A DNA stretch of 64,000 bases from Lentimicrobium sp. (GTDB lineage: Bacteria; Bacteroidota; Bacteroidia; Bacteroidales; Lentimicrobiaceae): assembly GCA_019429275.1 (NCBI GenBank), contig JAHYJC010000023.1, positions 1 to 64,000 of the forward strand, given 5' to 3'. The notes beneath the pieces are model-generated. The model saw only the letters and a list, made by a program, of their open reading frames with translations, was not told where the DNA came from and ran no database searches. The stretch's first letter is position 1, and the number at the start of each line of letters is the position of its first letter. Shown in pieces: positions 45,095 to 55,500 of this stretch. A program made the translations under genes and the position numbers.

Positions 45095-46024
45095 ATGGAA
45101 AAACTAAAAAGATGTGAGCAATGCGGAGAAATATTTTCTTTTGAACGCAATTCAGCAATCTACTGCTCAGACGCCTGTAAACAAAAAGCCTATCTTGTGC
45201 GTGGGAGACTTCAGCTTTATAAAGCTATGGATGTAGAAGACATCGTGATTGAATCTATTGTTGAACCTCCTGAAAACGAGATTGAATCTATTGTTTCATT
45301 TGAAGAAAAGATATCTGAACCAGAGGTTTTAAATGAGTCTGAGCCTTCGGAATCTCCAGAACCCCAAGAGCCCAAAGATATAAATGGCAGTGATAAAGAA
45401 AAGAAGAGGGAAAAATCGTCAGACAGCAAATCAACTCCTAAAAAGTATAAAAAATCAAATGAAAATAATGCCATCAAAGGGTTGCTTGCAATTGCCGGTT
45501 TTGCAGCAGTAAGCTATGTGATTGGTAAAATTCTTGACACCCCAAAAACCTCCGAAAAAAATGTGGATAAAAAAGAACCAATCGTAAATGGAGGAGTTGG
45601 TTCACAGAATATTGATGATGATATTCAAAAACCAGATATATCGACCCTAGAGCCACCAGATATTTCCCAAAACCAAATGGATTCAAAACCAAACAGACCC
45701 GATACAGCAGAGAAATTTATTAAATCAGATAGCCTGCTCAAGAAAATCTCAATTCAATTTAATAGAATGTGGGAAAGCATACGCATTGTACAAAACAAGA
45801 AACAAAATGTTGAAAAAACTGATTATGTGCAAACGGAAAATAATGAAACTCCAGCTGTCGATTCCTCAGTTATGACTGAAATAAATAAAAAGGGAATCGA
45901 ATCTCCCCGGGAATCTGATGGCACAAACTCAAATCTGGCGGAAGTAATCAGAATTTATTTAGAGAAAGTCAAGAATGAAAGCGAATCTGGAAAAAGTAAA
46001 CCGGAAAATGAAGATATTACGTAA
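45095..46024 (+). CDS. Zn-ribbon protein with one membrane helix
   Basis: 309 residues, no family recognised. N-terminal zinc ribbon C7-x2-C10 ... C24-x3-C28 (ending CSDACKQKAYL). A very acidic Ser/Pro/Glu-rich region (45-115) and a Lys-rich stretch follow, then one transmembrane helix (about 127-146, LLAIAGFAAVSYVIGKIL). A long hydrophilic tail follows. The zinc ribbon resembles small nucleic-acid-binding ribbons encoded on Bacteroidota elements. Last gene of the element block before the BREX operon. Confidence 0.6.
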   Translation: MEKLKRCEQCGEIFSFERNSAIYCSDACKQKAYLVRGRLQLYKAMDVEDIVIESIVEPPENEIESIVSFEEKISEPEVLNESEPSESPEPQEPKDINGSDKEKKREKSSDSKSTPKKYKKSNENNAIKGLLAIAGFAAVSYVIGKILDTPKTSEKNVDKKEPIVNGGVGSQNIDDDIQKPDISTLEPPDISQNQMDSKPNRPDTAEKFIKSDSLLKKISIQFNRMWESIRIVQNKKQNVEKTDYVQTENNETPAVDSSVMTEINKKGIESPRESDGTNSNLAEVIRIYLEKVKNESESGKSKPENEDIT

Positions 46025-46657
46025 AGTCTTGGTAATTTTAAAGTAAATTCGGGAATGCCTGATTTGGAAAAAGACAGATAAATTTAAACAGAAAATAGGC
46101 TACCGTCATATTACCGTAAAAATTAAAACAGCATCAGAAGACTACAGTAAATAATTATTCGATTATCGTAAAACAAACTTCAAATTAGTGTAAATTTTAA
46201 AAAGTTAGCGTAAAAGAAGTGCCTAAAATTCTTTGATTATTGAAAATACAATAAAATAAAAACGAAAATCAGAGTTTTTTTGAAAAAAAATAGGCAGATT
46301 TTGACTTTTTCAGCACCCAAAGACATGCATTTATACAAAAAGAAGGTTTTTCAAATTATTTTCCGAAAAACAATGGATGATTTCGTATAATTAAAGAGTA
46401 ATTTAGCCCTTAAAGAGAAATCATCAAGGCAATTTCTATATGTACTCATGAAAAATTTCCCAGCTCAAGGCGATTTTTATATTGTCAGGTAGCATAGATG
46501 GGAAGTCAATTATAAAAGTATTGCCCTTACTTTCCTATATTTGCCATTATCTGAGAAACTGATCGTATTGTTGAATATCAAAAGGAAGTCAATTTAAGTT
46601 GTTTAAAAACACCCTGGTTTTATCCCATAGAATTAATGACTATTAGCTTTTAAGAAA
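46025..46657. other. AT-rich intergenic region before brxA
   Basis: 633 bases with no credible gene. GTAAA words recur between 46110 and 46215 (CGTAAAA three times), echoing the element's iteron core. GGAAGTCAATT is repeated at 46501 and 46584. TATATTTG at 46536-46543 fits the -7 consensus and is the best BREX promoter candidate, about 115 bases before brxA, but no -33 box is evident. No hairpin or tRNA seen. Confidence 0.5.
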
Positions 46658-47392
46658 GTGAAGAATTTCAAAACCATACATACGAGCAGAACAATTATGT
46701 TCGCGGAGTTGGAAAAGGTAATGTCCTATTCTATGGATGATGGTAATTTCCTTGAATCATTGGGCCAAAATGTAACCGGAAAGAAATCTAATTCTGGTGT
46801 TGAAAAAACAGCTAGCTATTTGAAAAGACTTTACGGCTTTGATATCAACTATCCCCAATTCGCAGCCTTCAAGTACTTCTGGAAAATTACCGAGTCTGCC
46901 GAAAAACCACTATTGGCATTTGTTTATGCTATCAATCATGACGTTTTACTGGCGGAAAGTATTCAGGTTTTACTGGATATAAAGCCCGGTGAAAAAGTAG
47001 CCATAGAACTATTTGAAGAAGTCATTGAAAAAATTCATCCCAATCAATACTCTCAGAATACCCGCAAGTCAATGGCACAGAATATTGCCAGCTCATGGAA
47101 ACAGGCAGGTTTTATCCGGGGGAAAGTTAAAAACATCAGAACCCAGTCTGAAATCAGCTACAGAGTTGCCTGTTTTGCTTTTCTGCTTGCGTGGCTCAAG
47201 GGCGATAAAGGCGATTTCATCTGGAACAGCATCGGGGTTAAGTCTTTGTGCATGTCAGAAAGCCGACTCCGTGAATTGGCTGTAGAATGCGCAAAAAAAG
47301 ATTTAATTCAATACCAATACGCCGGAAGTGTAACGTCAATTGGATTCAATAATCTGCTCAATAAAATCGGAATAGATGGCAACACGAATTGA
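46658..47392 (+). CDS. brxA: BREX system protein BrxA
   Basis: 244 residues from a GTG start with AAGAAA just before it. An in-frame ATG at 46697 is a shorter alternative. Matches the DUF1819 family: YLKRLYGFDINYPQFAAFKYFW, the LAFVYAINHDVLL core and a C-terminal helix with SMAQNIASSWKQAGFI. BrxA is a small helical DNA-binding protein of BREX phage defence. First gene of the operon; its end overlaps the brxB start by 17 bases. Confidence 0.87.
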   Translation: MKNFKTIHTSRTIMFAELEKVMSYSMDDGNFLESLGQNVTGKKSNSGVEKTASYLKRLYGFDINYPQFAAFKYFWKITESAEKPLLAFVYAINHDVLLAESIQVLLDIKPGEKVAIELFEEVIEKIHPNQYSQNTRKSMAQNIASSWKQAGFIRGKVKNIRTQSEISYRVACFAFLLAWLKGDKGDFIWNSIGVKSLCMSESRLRELAVECAKKDLIQYQYAGSVTSIGFNNLLNKIGIDGNTN

Positions 47393-47921
47393 TTTATTAC
47401 TGGATGCTTATGAAAAAGTAGTTAATGAACCTTGGTCATCGGCTTTATCCGGTCAGGAGCGCATCTGGTTTCTGGTTTACGACCCCGCCGAACAACGTAA
47501 GCTTGATTTACGCATAGGCGATTTTGAAACATCTACGCTCAAGTCAGGTAAAAAATGGGATAGTATTTTATTGAAGCAATGTTTCCCTTTATGGATGGCT
47601 AATCATGAATACAAAGAAGCCTATTTCGCCAACCCTGAATATATCGTTGATCAACTGGAGGCTGAGTTTATTCCTTTTGCAATCCGGTTTCTGAAAGGTG
47701 AGTTAAATAAAATTGAGCAAAACCAAAATGCAGTCGTCGCAGTCAGAGACGTTTCTTCACTATTTGGCTTCGGGCGTTTATCTGAAATTCTCAAGAGTTG
47801 CGACAAGGAAATCACAGGCCGTTTGCTCATCTTCTTTCCGGGTGAGTTTGAGCACAATCATTACCGTTTGCTGGATGCCAGAGACGGGTGGGATTATTTA
47901 GCCAGGCCAATAACTTTATAA
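47376..47921 (+). CDS. brxB: BREX system protein BrxB (DUF1788)
   Basis: 181 residues. DUF1788 hallmarks: the LSGQERIWFLVYDPAEQRKLDLRIGDF segment (split here as LSGQERIWFLVYDP), the VSSLFGFGRLSEIL core and the final LLIFFPGEFEHNHYRLLDAR-type end (LLIFFPGEFEHNHYRLLD). BrxB is a small BREX component of unclear biochemistry. Reads out of brxA by overlap, with brxC starting 11 bases after its stop, so translational coupling is likely. Confidence 0.88.
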   Translation: MATRIDLLLDAYEKVVNEPWSSALSGQERIWFLVYDPAEQRKLDLRIGDFETSTLKSGKKWDSILLKQCFPLWMANHEYKEAYFANPEYIVDQLEAEFIPFAIRFLKGELNKIEQNQNAVVAVRDVSSLFGFGRLSEILKSCDKEITGRLLIFFPGEFEHNHYRLLDARDGWDYLARPITL

Positions 47922-47932
47922 TAGCGTTAAAA

Positions 47933-50900
47933 ATGAAAAATAAAGAACTCTTTACACTCAATCCAGAGCTGGTCAACCTCAAAAATGAAGGGGTTGCCAA
48001 AATCAGAACTATCAATGAAAAAGATGACCTTTCAATAGCAGAATATGAGTTAAAAACTTTCGTCTGCGAGGGCGAGTATCACGATGGCCTGAAAAAGATG
48101 CTTGAGTTTTACCTGCAGAATATTGACAATTCTGAGCAGCCTGCATTTTGGGTGAGTGGTTTTTATGGCAGTGGAAAATCACACCTGGTAAAAATGGCCA
48201 GCTATTTATGGGACGATTTTGAATTTCCTAATGGCAAAACCGCCCGCAATCTGAAGCCTTTGCCACAGGATATTCTGGATTTATTTGTTGAAATTGACCG
48301 CAAACAGAAAATACAGGGTAAGCTCGCCGTTGCAGGCACCTTGCGCGATTTCCCTTCAAAAGATATCCGTTATTCATTTATACAGTTGTTGCTGAATAAT
48401 CTGGGCTTACCGCCCCAATATCACCACTTCAAATTTGTGTATTGGGCAATGGGTGAAGGAATATATGAAAACCTGAAAGCTTCGGTCGAAGCCGCCGGAA
48501 AGGATTTTAAAAAGGAAGTGGAGAATCTTTTTGTTTCAACTGTCCTTGCCAAATCTGTGCTTGAATTACTTCCGGAAATGGCCGAAAATGACATGAAGTT
48601 GAAAGAACTCTTCAAGGCTCAGTTTCCAAGAGTGGAATCAATTGGCAGGGTAGATTTTTTAAAAACGATTCGCGAGGAGATTCTCCCGCTTCATTTTGGA
48701 AAGAAAATTCCATGTACAATCGTTGTTTTAGATGAAGTTCAGCAGTTTATAGGGCATGACTCAAATCTGGCAGACAATGTCCAGTTCCTGGCAGAAGATC
48801 TTTGTTCAAGTTTTGATGGGAAATTTCTGCTGGTTGGTACAGGCCAGAATGCATTGACCGATACACCCATTCTTCAAAAATTGATGGCTCGCTTCCGTGT
48901 ACCTGTCCAGTTGACAAATACAGATATTCAAACCGTTATCCGCAAAACTATACTTGATAAAAAGCCTTCGGCACTTGCATTGCTGAATACCAAACTGGAA
49001 GCGGCTCTCGGCGAAATATCCCGCAACCTTGAAGGTACTGTTTTTGGTTATTTAACCGATGATAAAAACACCCTTGCAGCAGATTATCCTTTGCTTCCAT
49101 CTACCCGTAAACTGTGGAATAAAATTCTCCAGGTTATCGATGTTGCCGGCACATCAGGACAACTCCGCAATCAGTTGCGTATCATCGACGACAGTTTGAA
49201 AACGATTGCAAATATGGAAGTGGGACAAACGGTGCCTGCAGATTTTATCTTTAATCAAAATCAAACGCAGCTGATTCAATCGGGTCTGCTGCTGAATGAT
49301 ACCTGCAATCTGATTCAGGAAAGAAAAGCCAAAGGTGGTGATTCAGAAATTGAAGGCAGGATTTTAAGTGCCGTTTTCCTTTTGGATCAGGTCATTTCTA
49401 ACATCCCTGACACAGTTTTAAAATCCAACGAAAATACCATTGCTGATCTTTTGATCGACAACCTGAATGTAAACTCTGATGCCTTCCGCACCAAAGTAAA
49501 AGCGCTAATAAAAAAGCTGGTTGACGAAAAAGTATTGATGCCAATCAACGATGAATATAGACTCCAGACGAAGATTGGAGCCGAATGGGAACAAGAGTTT
49601 ACCAAACAATATATCAAGTTGAATAATTCGGGTGACGACCAGATTCAGAACCTCAGAAAGGAAAAAATCATGGCTCACTTCAAAGACAAGACCAGGGGCC
49701 TTAGTGTGATGCAGGGTACTTCGAGAATGGTTCGCGAATTTGAATTGTGGGACAAAAACACCATGCCCAACACAGAGCATAAACTGAATTTATGGATTCG
49801 GGATGGCTGGTTTGAAAACGAAAGTATTGTATTGAGCGAAATTCGTGCTGCGGGCAACGATAGTCCGCTGGCTTATGCCTTTGTGAAAAAATTCAGAGAT
49901 CCTGAATTGAGAACAGAGATCATAAAATACCTGTCAGCCGACTTTACCATTCCGGCCATGGGCGTCCCTTCTACTCCCGAGGCAGAACAGGCCAAAAAGA
50001 GTATGGAAACCCGCCGCTCTCAGGCTGCCGCATCCATTCAGGATCTGATCGGGAAAATCTGTGATGAAACCACCATCTTCCTGGCCGGAGGCAATCAGGT
50101 TCAGTCTGGTGCTTTGAAAGAGAATATTCAGGATGCCTTAAACAGCATTGCCGATCGTCAGTTTCCTGACTTCAAGGGCAAGGCCGATTTTCTCAACTGG
50201 GGAGCAGCCCTGAACAAGGCAGTGGCCGGCAACCCCGATGCGCTGAGCGCAATCGGATACAGCGGTGATGTCGACAAGCATCAGGTAGCTGCTGAAATTT
50301 TACGGTTCTTAGGCAATTCCTCAAAATCGGGCAGGGATATTCGTAACCATTTCATGAAATCGCCCTACGGCTGGCCTCAGGATGCCATTGATACCATGTT
50401 GTTCATGCTTAAAAACATGCAGCATATTTCAACTACTGAAACCGATCTGAAAGTTGGCAAGATCAATCAGGCGAATTTTAAGAAGGAAATACATATCCTG
50501 AGCGCCAAAGACAAGATTGCCATCCGGAAGTTGTTCCAGGAAGCCGGGATTCACTGCCCGCCCAACCATGAAATTTTCCCGTATTCCAATGATTACCTCA
50601 ATAAGCTGAAAACGCTGGCAGATATTGTGAGTGGAGCTGCTCCGAAACCCGAGCCCATCAACATCGGCTTTATCAGGGAAATTGAGAACAAGGAAGGGAA
50701 CGAACGACTATTGGATATCCTTCTGCAAAAGGATAACCTTCAAAAGAAATACAATGACTGGACAGATGCGGCAAAAGTGATCAGCACCAGAGAACCGCTC
50801 TGGAACTTACTGGCCGACCTGGCAAACCATGCCCCCGATGAACCGGAAATGGAACAAATACTTGCAGAGGTCGATGCCATCCGCGACAATCGCCTGCTGC

Positions 50901-51367
50901 TTCAGGAACCGGATCCTGTTCGTCCGCTGCTCAATACTTTAACCGAAAAGCTGCTTAATGTACTTAACGACAGAAAAAACAGGTACAATGCGTTGTATGA
51001 TGCCCGAATGGATGATTTGCAAAGCAATGAGTACTTTACCAAAATAACTCCGGATCAGAAACATACCATTCTGGTCAGGCATCAGATTCTGGCGAAACCT
51101 GAAGTTAAGGTGCTGGATGCGAATGCCTTGCTAAATCAACTGCAGAAAGCCTCACTCTATGTGTGGGATACCAAGATTGCAGCATTGCCCGGTCAGTTTC
51201 AGGCGGCTATAGAGGATGCAATGATTATTGTTGCACCCAAAGCAAAAACATACACGCTGCCCCGAAAAACCATCACCAACCAAGCTGATATTGAGAAATA
51301 TGTGTCTGTTTTAAAAACTGAATTGGAATCCTTGTTGAAAGAGGCAAGTTCAATTATTTTAAATTAA
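47933..51367 (+). CDS. brxC: BREX system ATPase BrxC
   Basis: 1144 residues from ATG 47933; the longer frame from a GTG at 47888 would overlap brxB and lacks homology-like text. Walker A FYGSGKSHLVKMASYLW (Lys82) and Walker B IVVLDEVQQFIG (Asp267-Glu268) define the P-loop domain; the remaining 850 residues are helical. BrxC is the large ATPase of BREX (former PglY) and binds other core proteins. Ends 7 bases before the DUF1016 gene. Confidence 0.94.
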   Translation: MKNKELFTLNPELVNLKNEGVAKIRTINEKDDLSIAEYELKTFVCEGEYHDGLKKMLEFYLQNIDNSEQPAFWVSGFYGSGKSHLVKMASYLWDDFEFPNGKTARNLKPLPQDILDLFVEIDRKQKIQGKLAVAGTLRDFPSKDIRYSFIQLLLNNLGLPPQYHHFKFVYWAMGEGIYENLKASVEAAGKDFKKEVENLFVSTVLAKSVLELLPEMAENDMKLKELFKAQFPRVESIGRVDFLKTIREEILPLHFGKKIPCTIVVLDEVQQFIGHDSNLADNVQFLAEDLCSSFDGKFLLVGTGQNALTDTPILQKLMARFRVPVQLTNTDIQTVIRKTILDKKPSALALLNTKLEAALGEISRNLEGTVFGYLTDDKNTLAADYPLLPSTRKLWNKILQVIDVAGTSGQLRNQLRIIDDSLKTIANMEVGQTVPADFIFNQNQTQLIQSGLLLNDTCNLIQERKAKGGDSEIEGRILSAVFLLDQVISNIPDTVLKSNENTIADLLIDNLNVNSDAFRTKVKALIKKLVDEKVLMPINDEYRLQTKIGAEWEQEFTKQYIKLNNSGDDQIQNLRKEKIMAHFKDKTRGLSVMQGTSRMVREFELWDKNTMPNTEHKLNLWIRDGWFENESIVLSEIRAAGNDSPLAYAFVKKFRDPELRTEIIKYLSADFTIPAMGVPSTPEAEQAKKSMETRRSQAAASIQDLIGKICDETTIFLAGGNQVQSGALKENIQDALNSIADRQFPDFKGKADFLNWGAALNKAVAGNPDALSAIGYSGDVDKHQVAAEILRFLGNSSKSGRDIRNHFMKSPYGWPQDAIDTMLFMLKNMQHISTTETDLKVGKINQANFKKEIHILSAKDKIAIRKLFQEAGIHCPPNHEIFPYSNDYLNKLKTLADIVSGAAPKPEPINIGFIREIENKEGNERLLDILLQKDNLQKKYNDWTDAAKVISTREPLWNLLADLANHAPDEPEMEQILAEVDAIRDNRLLLQEPDPVRPLLNTLTEKLLNVLNDRKNRYNALYDARMDDLQSNEYFTKITPDQKHTILVRHQILAKPEVKVLDANALLNQLQKASLYVWDTKIAALPGQFQAAIEDAMIIVAPKAKTYTLPRKTITNQADIEKYVSVLKTELESLLKEASSIILN

Positions 51368-51374
51368 ATAAGCC

Positions 51375-52502
51375 ATGAGTAAGAAGCTTATTTTAAAAGT
51401 AACATACCATGAATTGCTGAAGGAACTGAAGCAACATATACGCTCTGCCCAGGCCAAAGCTGCCCTGGCGGTCAACAGTTCGTTGATTCAGCTCTACTGG
51501 AATATAGGCAAAATGATCGCCGGTAACCAGGCGCTTTTTGAAGGCCGGAATAACTATGTGGAGCAACTGGCCAAAGATCTGCGGGCTGAGTTTCCGGATA
51601 TGAAAGGCTTTTCAAAACGTAATATTTTTTATTTCAGAAAACTGTATCTTTTATATGCCGGGAGTTCAGTGCAGCAACTTGCTGCACTGAAAGAAGAAGA
51701 TACGGAAGAAATTCCAGTGCAGCAGCCTGCTGCATTGAGTGTTGAAGCCTCAATCCAACAAGCTGTTGGATTGAACTGGGATATACTGGGAGTACCATGG
51801 GGGCACCACATATTGTTGCTGGACAAGACAAAAACATCAGATGAAGCCCTGTTTTACCTGCAACAAATCATCGAAAACAACTGGAGCCGAACCATCCTTA
51901 CCCTGCAACTGGAGCAGGACTTATACCACCGACAGGGCAAAGCCATTACCAATTTTGAGCAAAATCTGCCGGAAAAGCAGGCCCTGATGGCCCGGCAAAT
52001 TTTCAAAGACCCATACAACTTCAGTTTTCTTACCCTGGAACCACAGGCCCAGGAACTGGACCTGGAGCGCCAGCTTACCGAACACATTACCAGATTCCTG
52101 CTGGAACTGGGAAAAGGTTTCGCTTTCATGGGCAGGCAGGTTGCCTTGCAGGTGGGAGAGAAGGATTATCGCCTTGACCTGCTGTTTTATCATATCCGGC
52201 TTCGTTGCTATGTGGTCATCGATTTGAAGGTGGTTGAGTTTGAACCCGAATTTGCCGGCAAAATGAATTTTTACCTCTCGGTAGTTGACGATCAGCTTAA
52301 AATGCCGGAGGATGAACCCTCAATCGGGATCATCCTGTGCAAAAACAAAAATAAGCTGGAGGTTGAATATGCATTAAGGGGAATGAACAAACCCATTGGC
52401 GTAAGCGAATTTACCCTGTCACGAAGGTTGCCGAAAAAGCTGAAAAGTACCCTGCCTACAGTGGAAGAATTTGAAAATGAACTCAGTAAAAAATTGAAAT
52501 AA
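51375..52502 (+). CDS. DUF1016 (YhcG-type) PD-(D/E)XK nuclease-domain protein inside BREX
   Basis: 375 residues. N-terminal DUF1016_N helices (LIQLYWNIGKMIAGNQ) and a C-terminal PDDEXK domain with Asp268 (YRLDLLFY), then Asp283-Leu-Lys285 in VVIDLKVV. Between them (residues 97-135) is a repetitive VQQLAAL/VQQPAAL/IQQAVGL linker encoded by three DNA palindromes. Not a core BREX gene. Its TAA shares the A of the pglX ATG (52502). A role in recombination, degrading invaders, or housekeeping is not established. Confidence 0.88.
   Translation: MSKKLILKVTYHELLKELKQHIRSAQAKAALAVNSSLIQLYWNIGKMIAGNQALFEGRNNYVEQLAKDLRAEFPDMKGFSKRNIFYFRKLYLLYAGSSVQQLAALKEEDTEEIPVQQPAALSVEASIQQAVGLNWDILGVPWGHHILLLDKTKTSDEALFYLQQIIENNWSRTILTLQLEQDLYHRQGKAITNFEQNLPEKQALMARQIFKDPYNFSFLTLEPQAQELDLERQLTEHITRFLLELGKGFAFMGRQVALQVGEKDYRLDLLFYHIRLRCYVVIDLKVVEFEPEFAGKMNFYLSVVDDQLKMPEDEPSIGIILCKNKNKLEVEYALRGMNKPIGVSEFTLSRRLPKKLKSTLPTVEEFENELSKKLK
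51665..51773. repeat. Three tandem in-frame palindromes inside the DUF1016 gene
   Basis: First: TTCAGTGCAGCAA, central C, TTGCTGCACTGAA (51665-51691), perfect 13-base arms. Second: CAGTGCAGCAG, C, CTGCTGCATTG (51715-51737), one wobble pair. Third: CAATCCAACA, AGC, TGTTGGATTG (51751-51773), perfect. Each encodes a QQ-x-A-[AV]-[LG]-like unit, so the frame is kept. They form strong RNA hairpins in the message. Confidence 0.85.
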
Positions 52503-55500
52503 TGCCGGTACTCACTTCCCAACAACGCAACGCGCTTGAGAATGCCGTAAAATCAGCCCGGAATATCGCCGAACAGGGGGCAATCAACGCATTGAAAGCC
52601 ATGGCTGTGGATCATCCCGAACCATTTGCCCATATGAGTGCGGAGCAACGCGCATTGCGCAACAACCTGCGCAGCAAGGCCCGTTTGCTGGGAGACACGC
52701 TGCCGGCTGACGGGGCACAGAAAATTGATCATCTGGGCTATGAGCTGGCTTACGAAACCTGGCACAAAATGCTCTTTGCCAGGTTCCTGGAGGTAAATGC
52801 TTTGTTAATGCACCCCGACGGGGTTGCAGTTACCATGGGGGATTGTGAGGAACTGGCCAAAGAAGAAGGATTTGCCGACAAATGGGATGTTGCTGCTACT
52901 TATGCAGGCAAAATGCTGCCTGCCATTTTCAGAACCGGCGATCCCCTGATGAAAGTGACTTTTGCTACCGAGGACCGCATTAAACTGGAAACCATTCTCG
53001 ACAGCCTGGAGGATCAGATTTATACAGCAGAGGATGCCCTGGGATGGGTTTACCAGTTCTGGCAAAGCGAAGCGAAAGCAGCCATCAATGCCAGCGGCGA
53101 TAAAATTGACGGAGCAAAACTTCCTGCTGTTACCCAGTTGTTTACCGAACCCTATATGGTTCGTTTCCTTATCGACAATACCTTGGGCGCCTGGTGGGTT
53201 AGCCGCAATCCCGGCGTAAAACCACCGGTGAAATTTGAATACCTTCGCTATCTCCCCTCTCCTGAAGGAGAGGGGCAGGGGGGTGAGGTGCCTGCTGCCG
53301 GTAGGTTTGAAGGATGGCCGGATAAAACAGCCGGAGTAACTGCCCTCGACCCCTGTATGGGTTCGGGACACTTTATAGTTTCTCTTTTCAACGTATTTGC
53401 CTTGTTGCGCATGCTCGAGGAAGGCCTGAGCAGGGAGGAAGCTACCGACAAAGTAATTGCTGAAAACCTGCACGGACTTGAAATAGACCCGCGATGCACC
53501 CAGATTGCCGCTTTTAACCTGGCCCTTACCGCTTGGAAGTTCTGCGGATATTACAGAGAATTGCCTGAAATGAACCTTGCCTGCAGCGGCATTGCACCCA
53601 AAGGGAAAGCGGCCGATTGGCTGAAACTGGTGGGTAAGGTGGATAGAAGCGAAGACAAGGAACGCATGGAAAACGGAATGTGGGCCTTATTTGCTCATTT
53701 TCAGCAGGCCCCTGAACTGGGAAGCCTGCTTGATCCCACTACGATTAAAGCAGATTTACAGACAGCCAGCTTCGAGCAATTACAGCCGGTATTAAAAAAA
53801 GCCCTTGAAAATGAAGCGGATACCGAACAGTTGGAACGTGGAGTAATGGCTGCCGGGATTGCAAAAGCAGGTCAACTACTCGCCAAGAAATATACTTTGC
53901 AAATAACAAATGTACCATACTTGAGCAGGGGTAAACAAAGCGAAGTAATGGCTCGATATTGTGAAAAAAATTATCCAGAAGCAAAAGGGGATTTGGCAAC
54001 AGTGTTTTTAGAGAAAATGCTCAAATCAAATACTCTTGGAGGAATTTCTTGCAGCGTGATACCGCAAAACTGGTTATTCCTCACTTCCTATAAAAAATTT
54101 AGAGAAAAATTGTTAAAAAATGAGACTTGGAGTGTTGTAGCAAGATTAGGTGCCAAAGGATTTCAAACACCCATGTGGGATTTTAACGTAATGCTCATCT
54201 CCCTCTCCCACACCAAACCACATGCAGAACACCCCCTGCTTGGCCTTGACGTAAGTTATGCCCCCAATGCTGCCGCCAAAGATGAAGCGCTCAAAACTGC
54301 CGAACTTAAAACTGTGAACCAAAAAGAGCAGTTGGGAAATCCGGATGTGGTTATTTCTTTAGATAATATTAGCCAATCGTCATTATTAGAAAAATATGCT
54401 GATTCAATAAAAGGATGGGATACTGGAGACGACCCTGTTTATACTCGCTTATTTTGGGAAATTAAAGATATTGTAGGAAATATTTGGCTTAAGTATCATT
54501 CAACTCCAAATTCTAATGATGTTTTCTCAGGTAAGCAAAGGATTTTATTTTGGGAAAATGGGAAAGGAAATCTCGTAAATAAGTCCGGTGCAAATATTAG
54601 AAGAAGAGATACCCTTTCCAAAAAAAAATCTTTTGCTATTAAATTAATTGGTGCTTTAGAAGCAAGCGTTTTTCAAGAAGCAGCATTTGATACCAACATA
54701 TCTTCAATTGTTGTAAAAAAGGACGAACACCTTACTGCCGTTTGGGCTTTTGTTTCATCTCCTGAATTTGCAGTTTCGGTTAGAAAAATAAATCAAAAGC
54801 TCAACGCTTCAAATGCAGTACTAGGTCAAGTTGGATTTGACTTAGACCATTGGCAAAAAGTCGCCTCCGAAAAATACCCCAATGGCCTGCCCAAGCCATA
54901 CAGCGATGATTCGACCCAATGGTTGTTTCATGGGCACATTATAAAAACGGACAATCCATTACAAGTAGCGTTGGCGAGGGTATTGGGATATCGCTGGCCT
55001 GCAGAGAGTGATACCGAAATGGAACTGGCAGACGAAGCCAGGGAATTAATAGAGGCTGTGAAAGCATTTGACCAGTTGAGCGATGAGGATGGCATTTTCT
55101 GTATTCCCTCGGTAAATGCAGAACCGGCCGGGGCAGAGAGGCTGAGGGAATATTTACAGCAGGTGTTTGCCGCAGATTGGAACAACCAGACCATCCCCCG
55201 CTTATTGGCAAAGGAAGGGGCAAAGTCAACCAATCTGGAAAACTGGCTGCGCGATGAGTTTTTTGTGCAGCATTGTAAGGTATTTCAAAACCGTCCGTTT
55301 ATCTGGCACATCTGGGATGGCCGCAACGATGGGTTTTCTGCCCTGGTAAACTACCATAAACTCACCAAAGAAAACCTGAGTAAACTCATTTATACTTACC
55401 TGGGCGACTGGATACGCATGTGCGAATCCATGAAAAAAGCAGGCGAAAGTGGTTCTGAGGGTTTACTAATTGCAGCCCAAAAACTCAAAGAAAAGCTTGA

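Noticed and set aside
47888-47932. Longer BrxC N-terminus from the GTG at 47888
   Set aside because: Would overlap brxB by 34 bases and adds 15 residues that look like brxB sequence in another frame; ATG 47933 gives the expected start.
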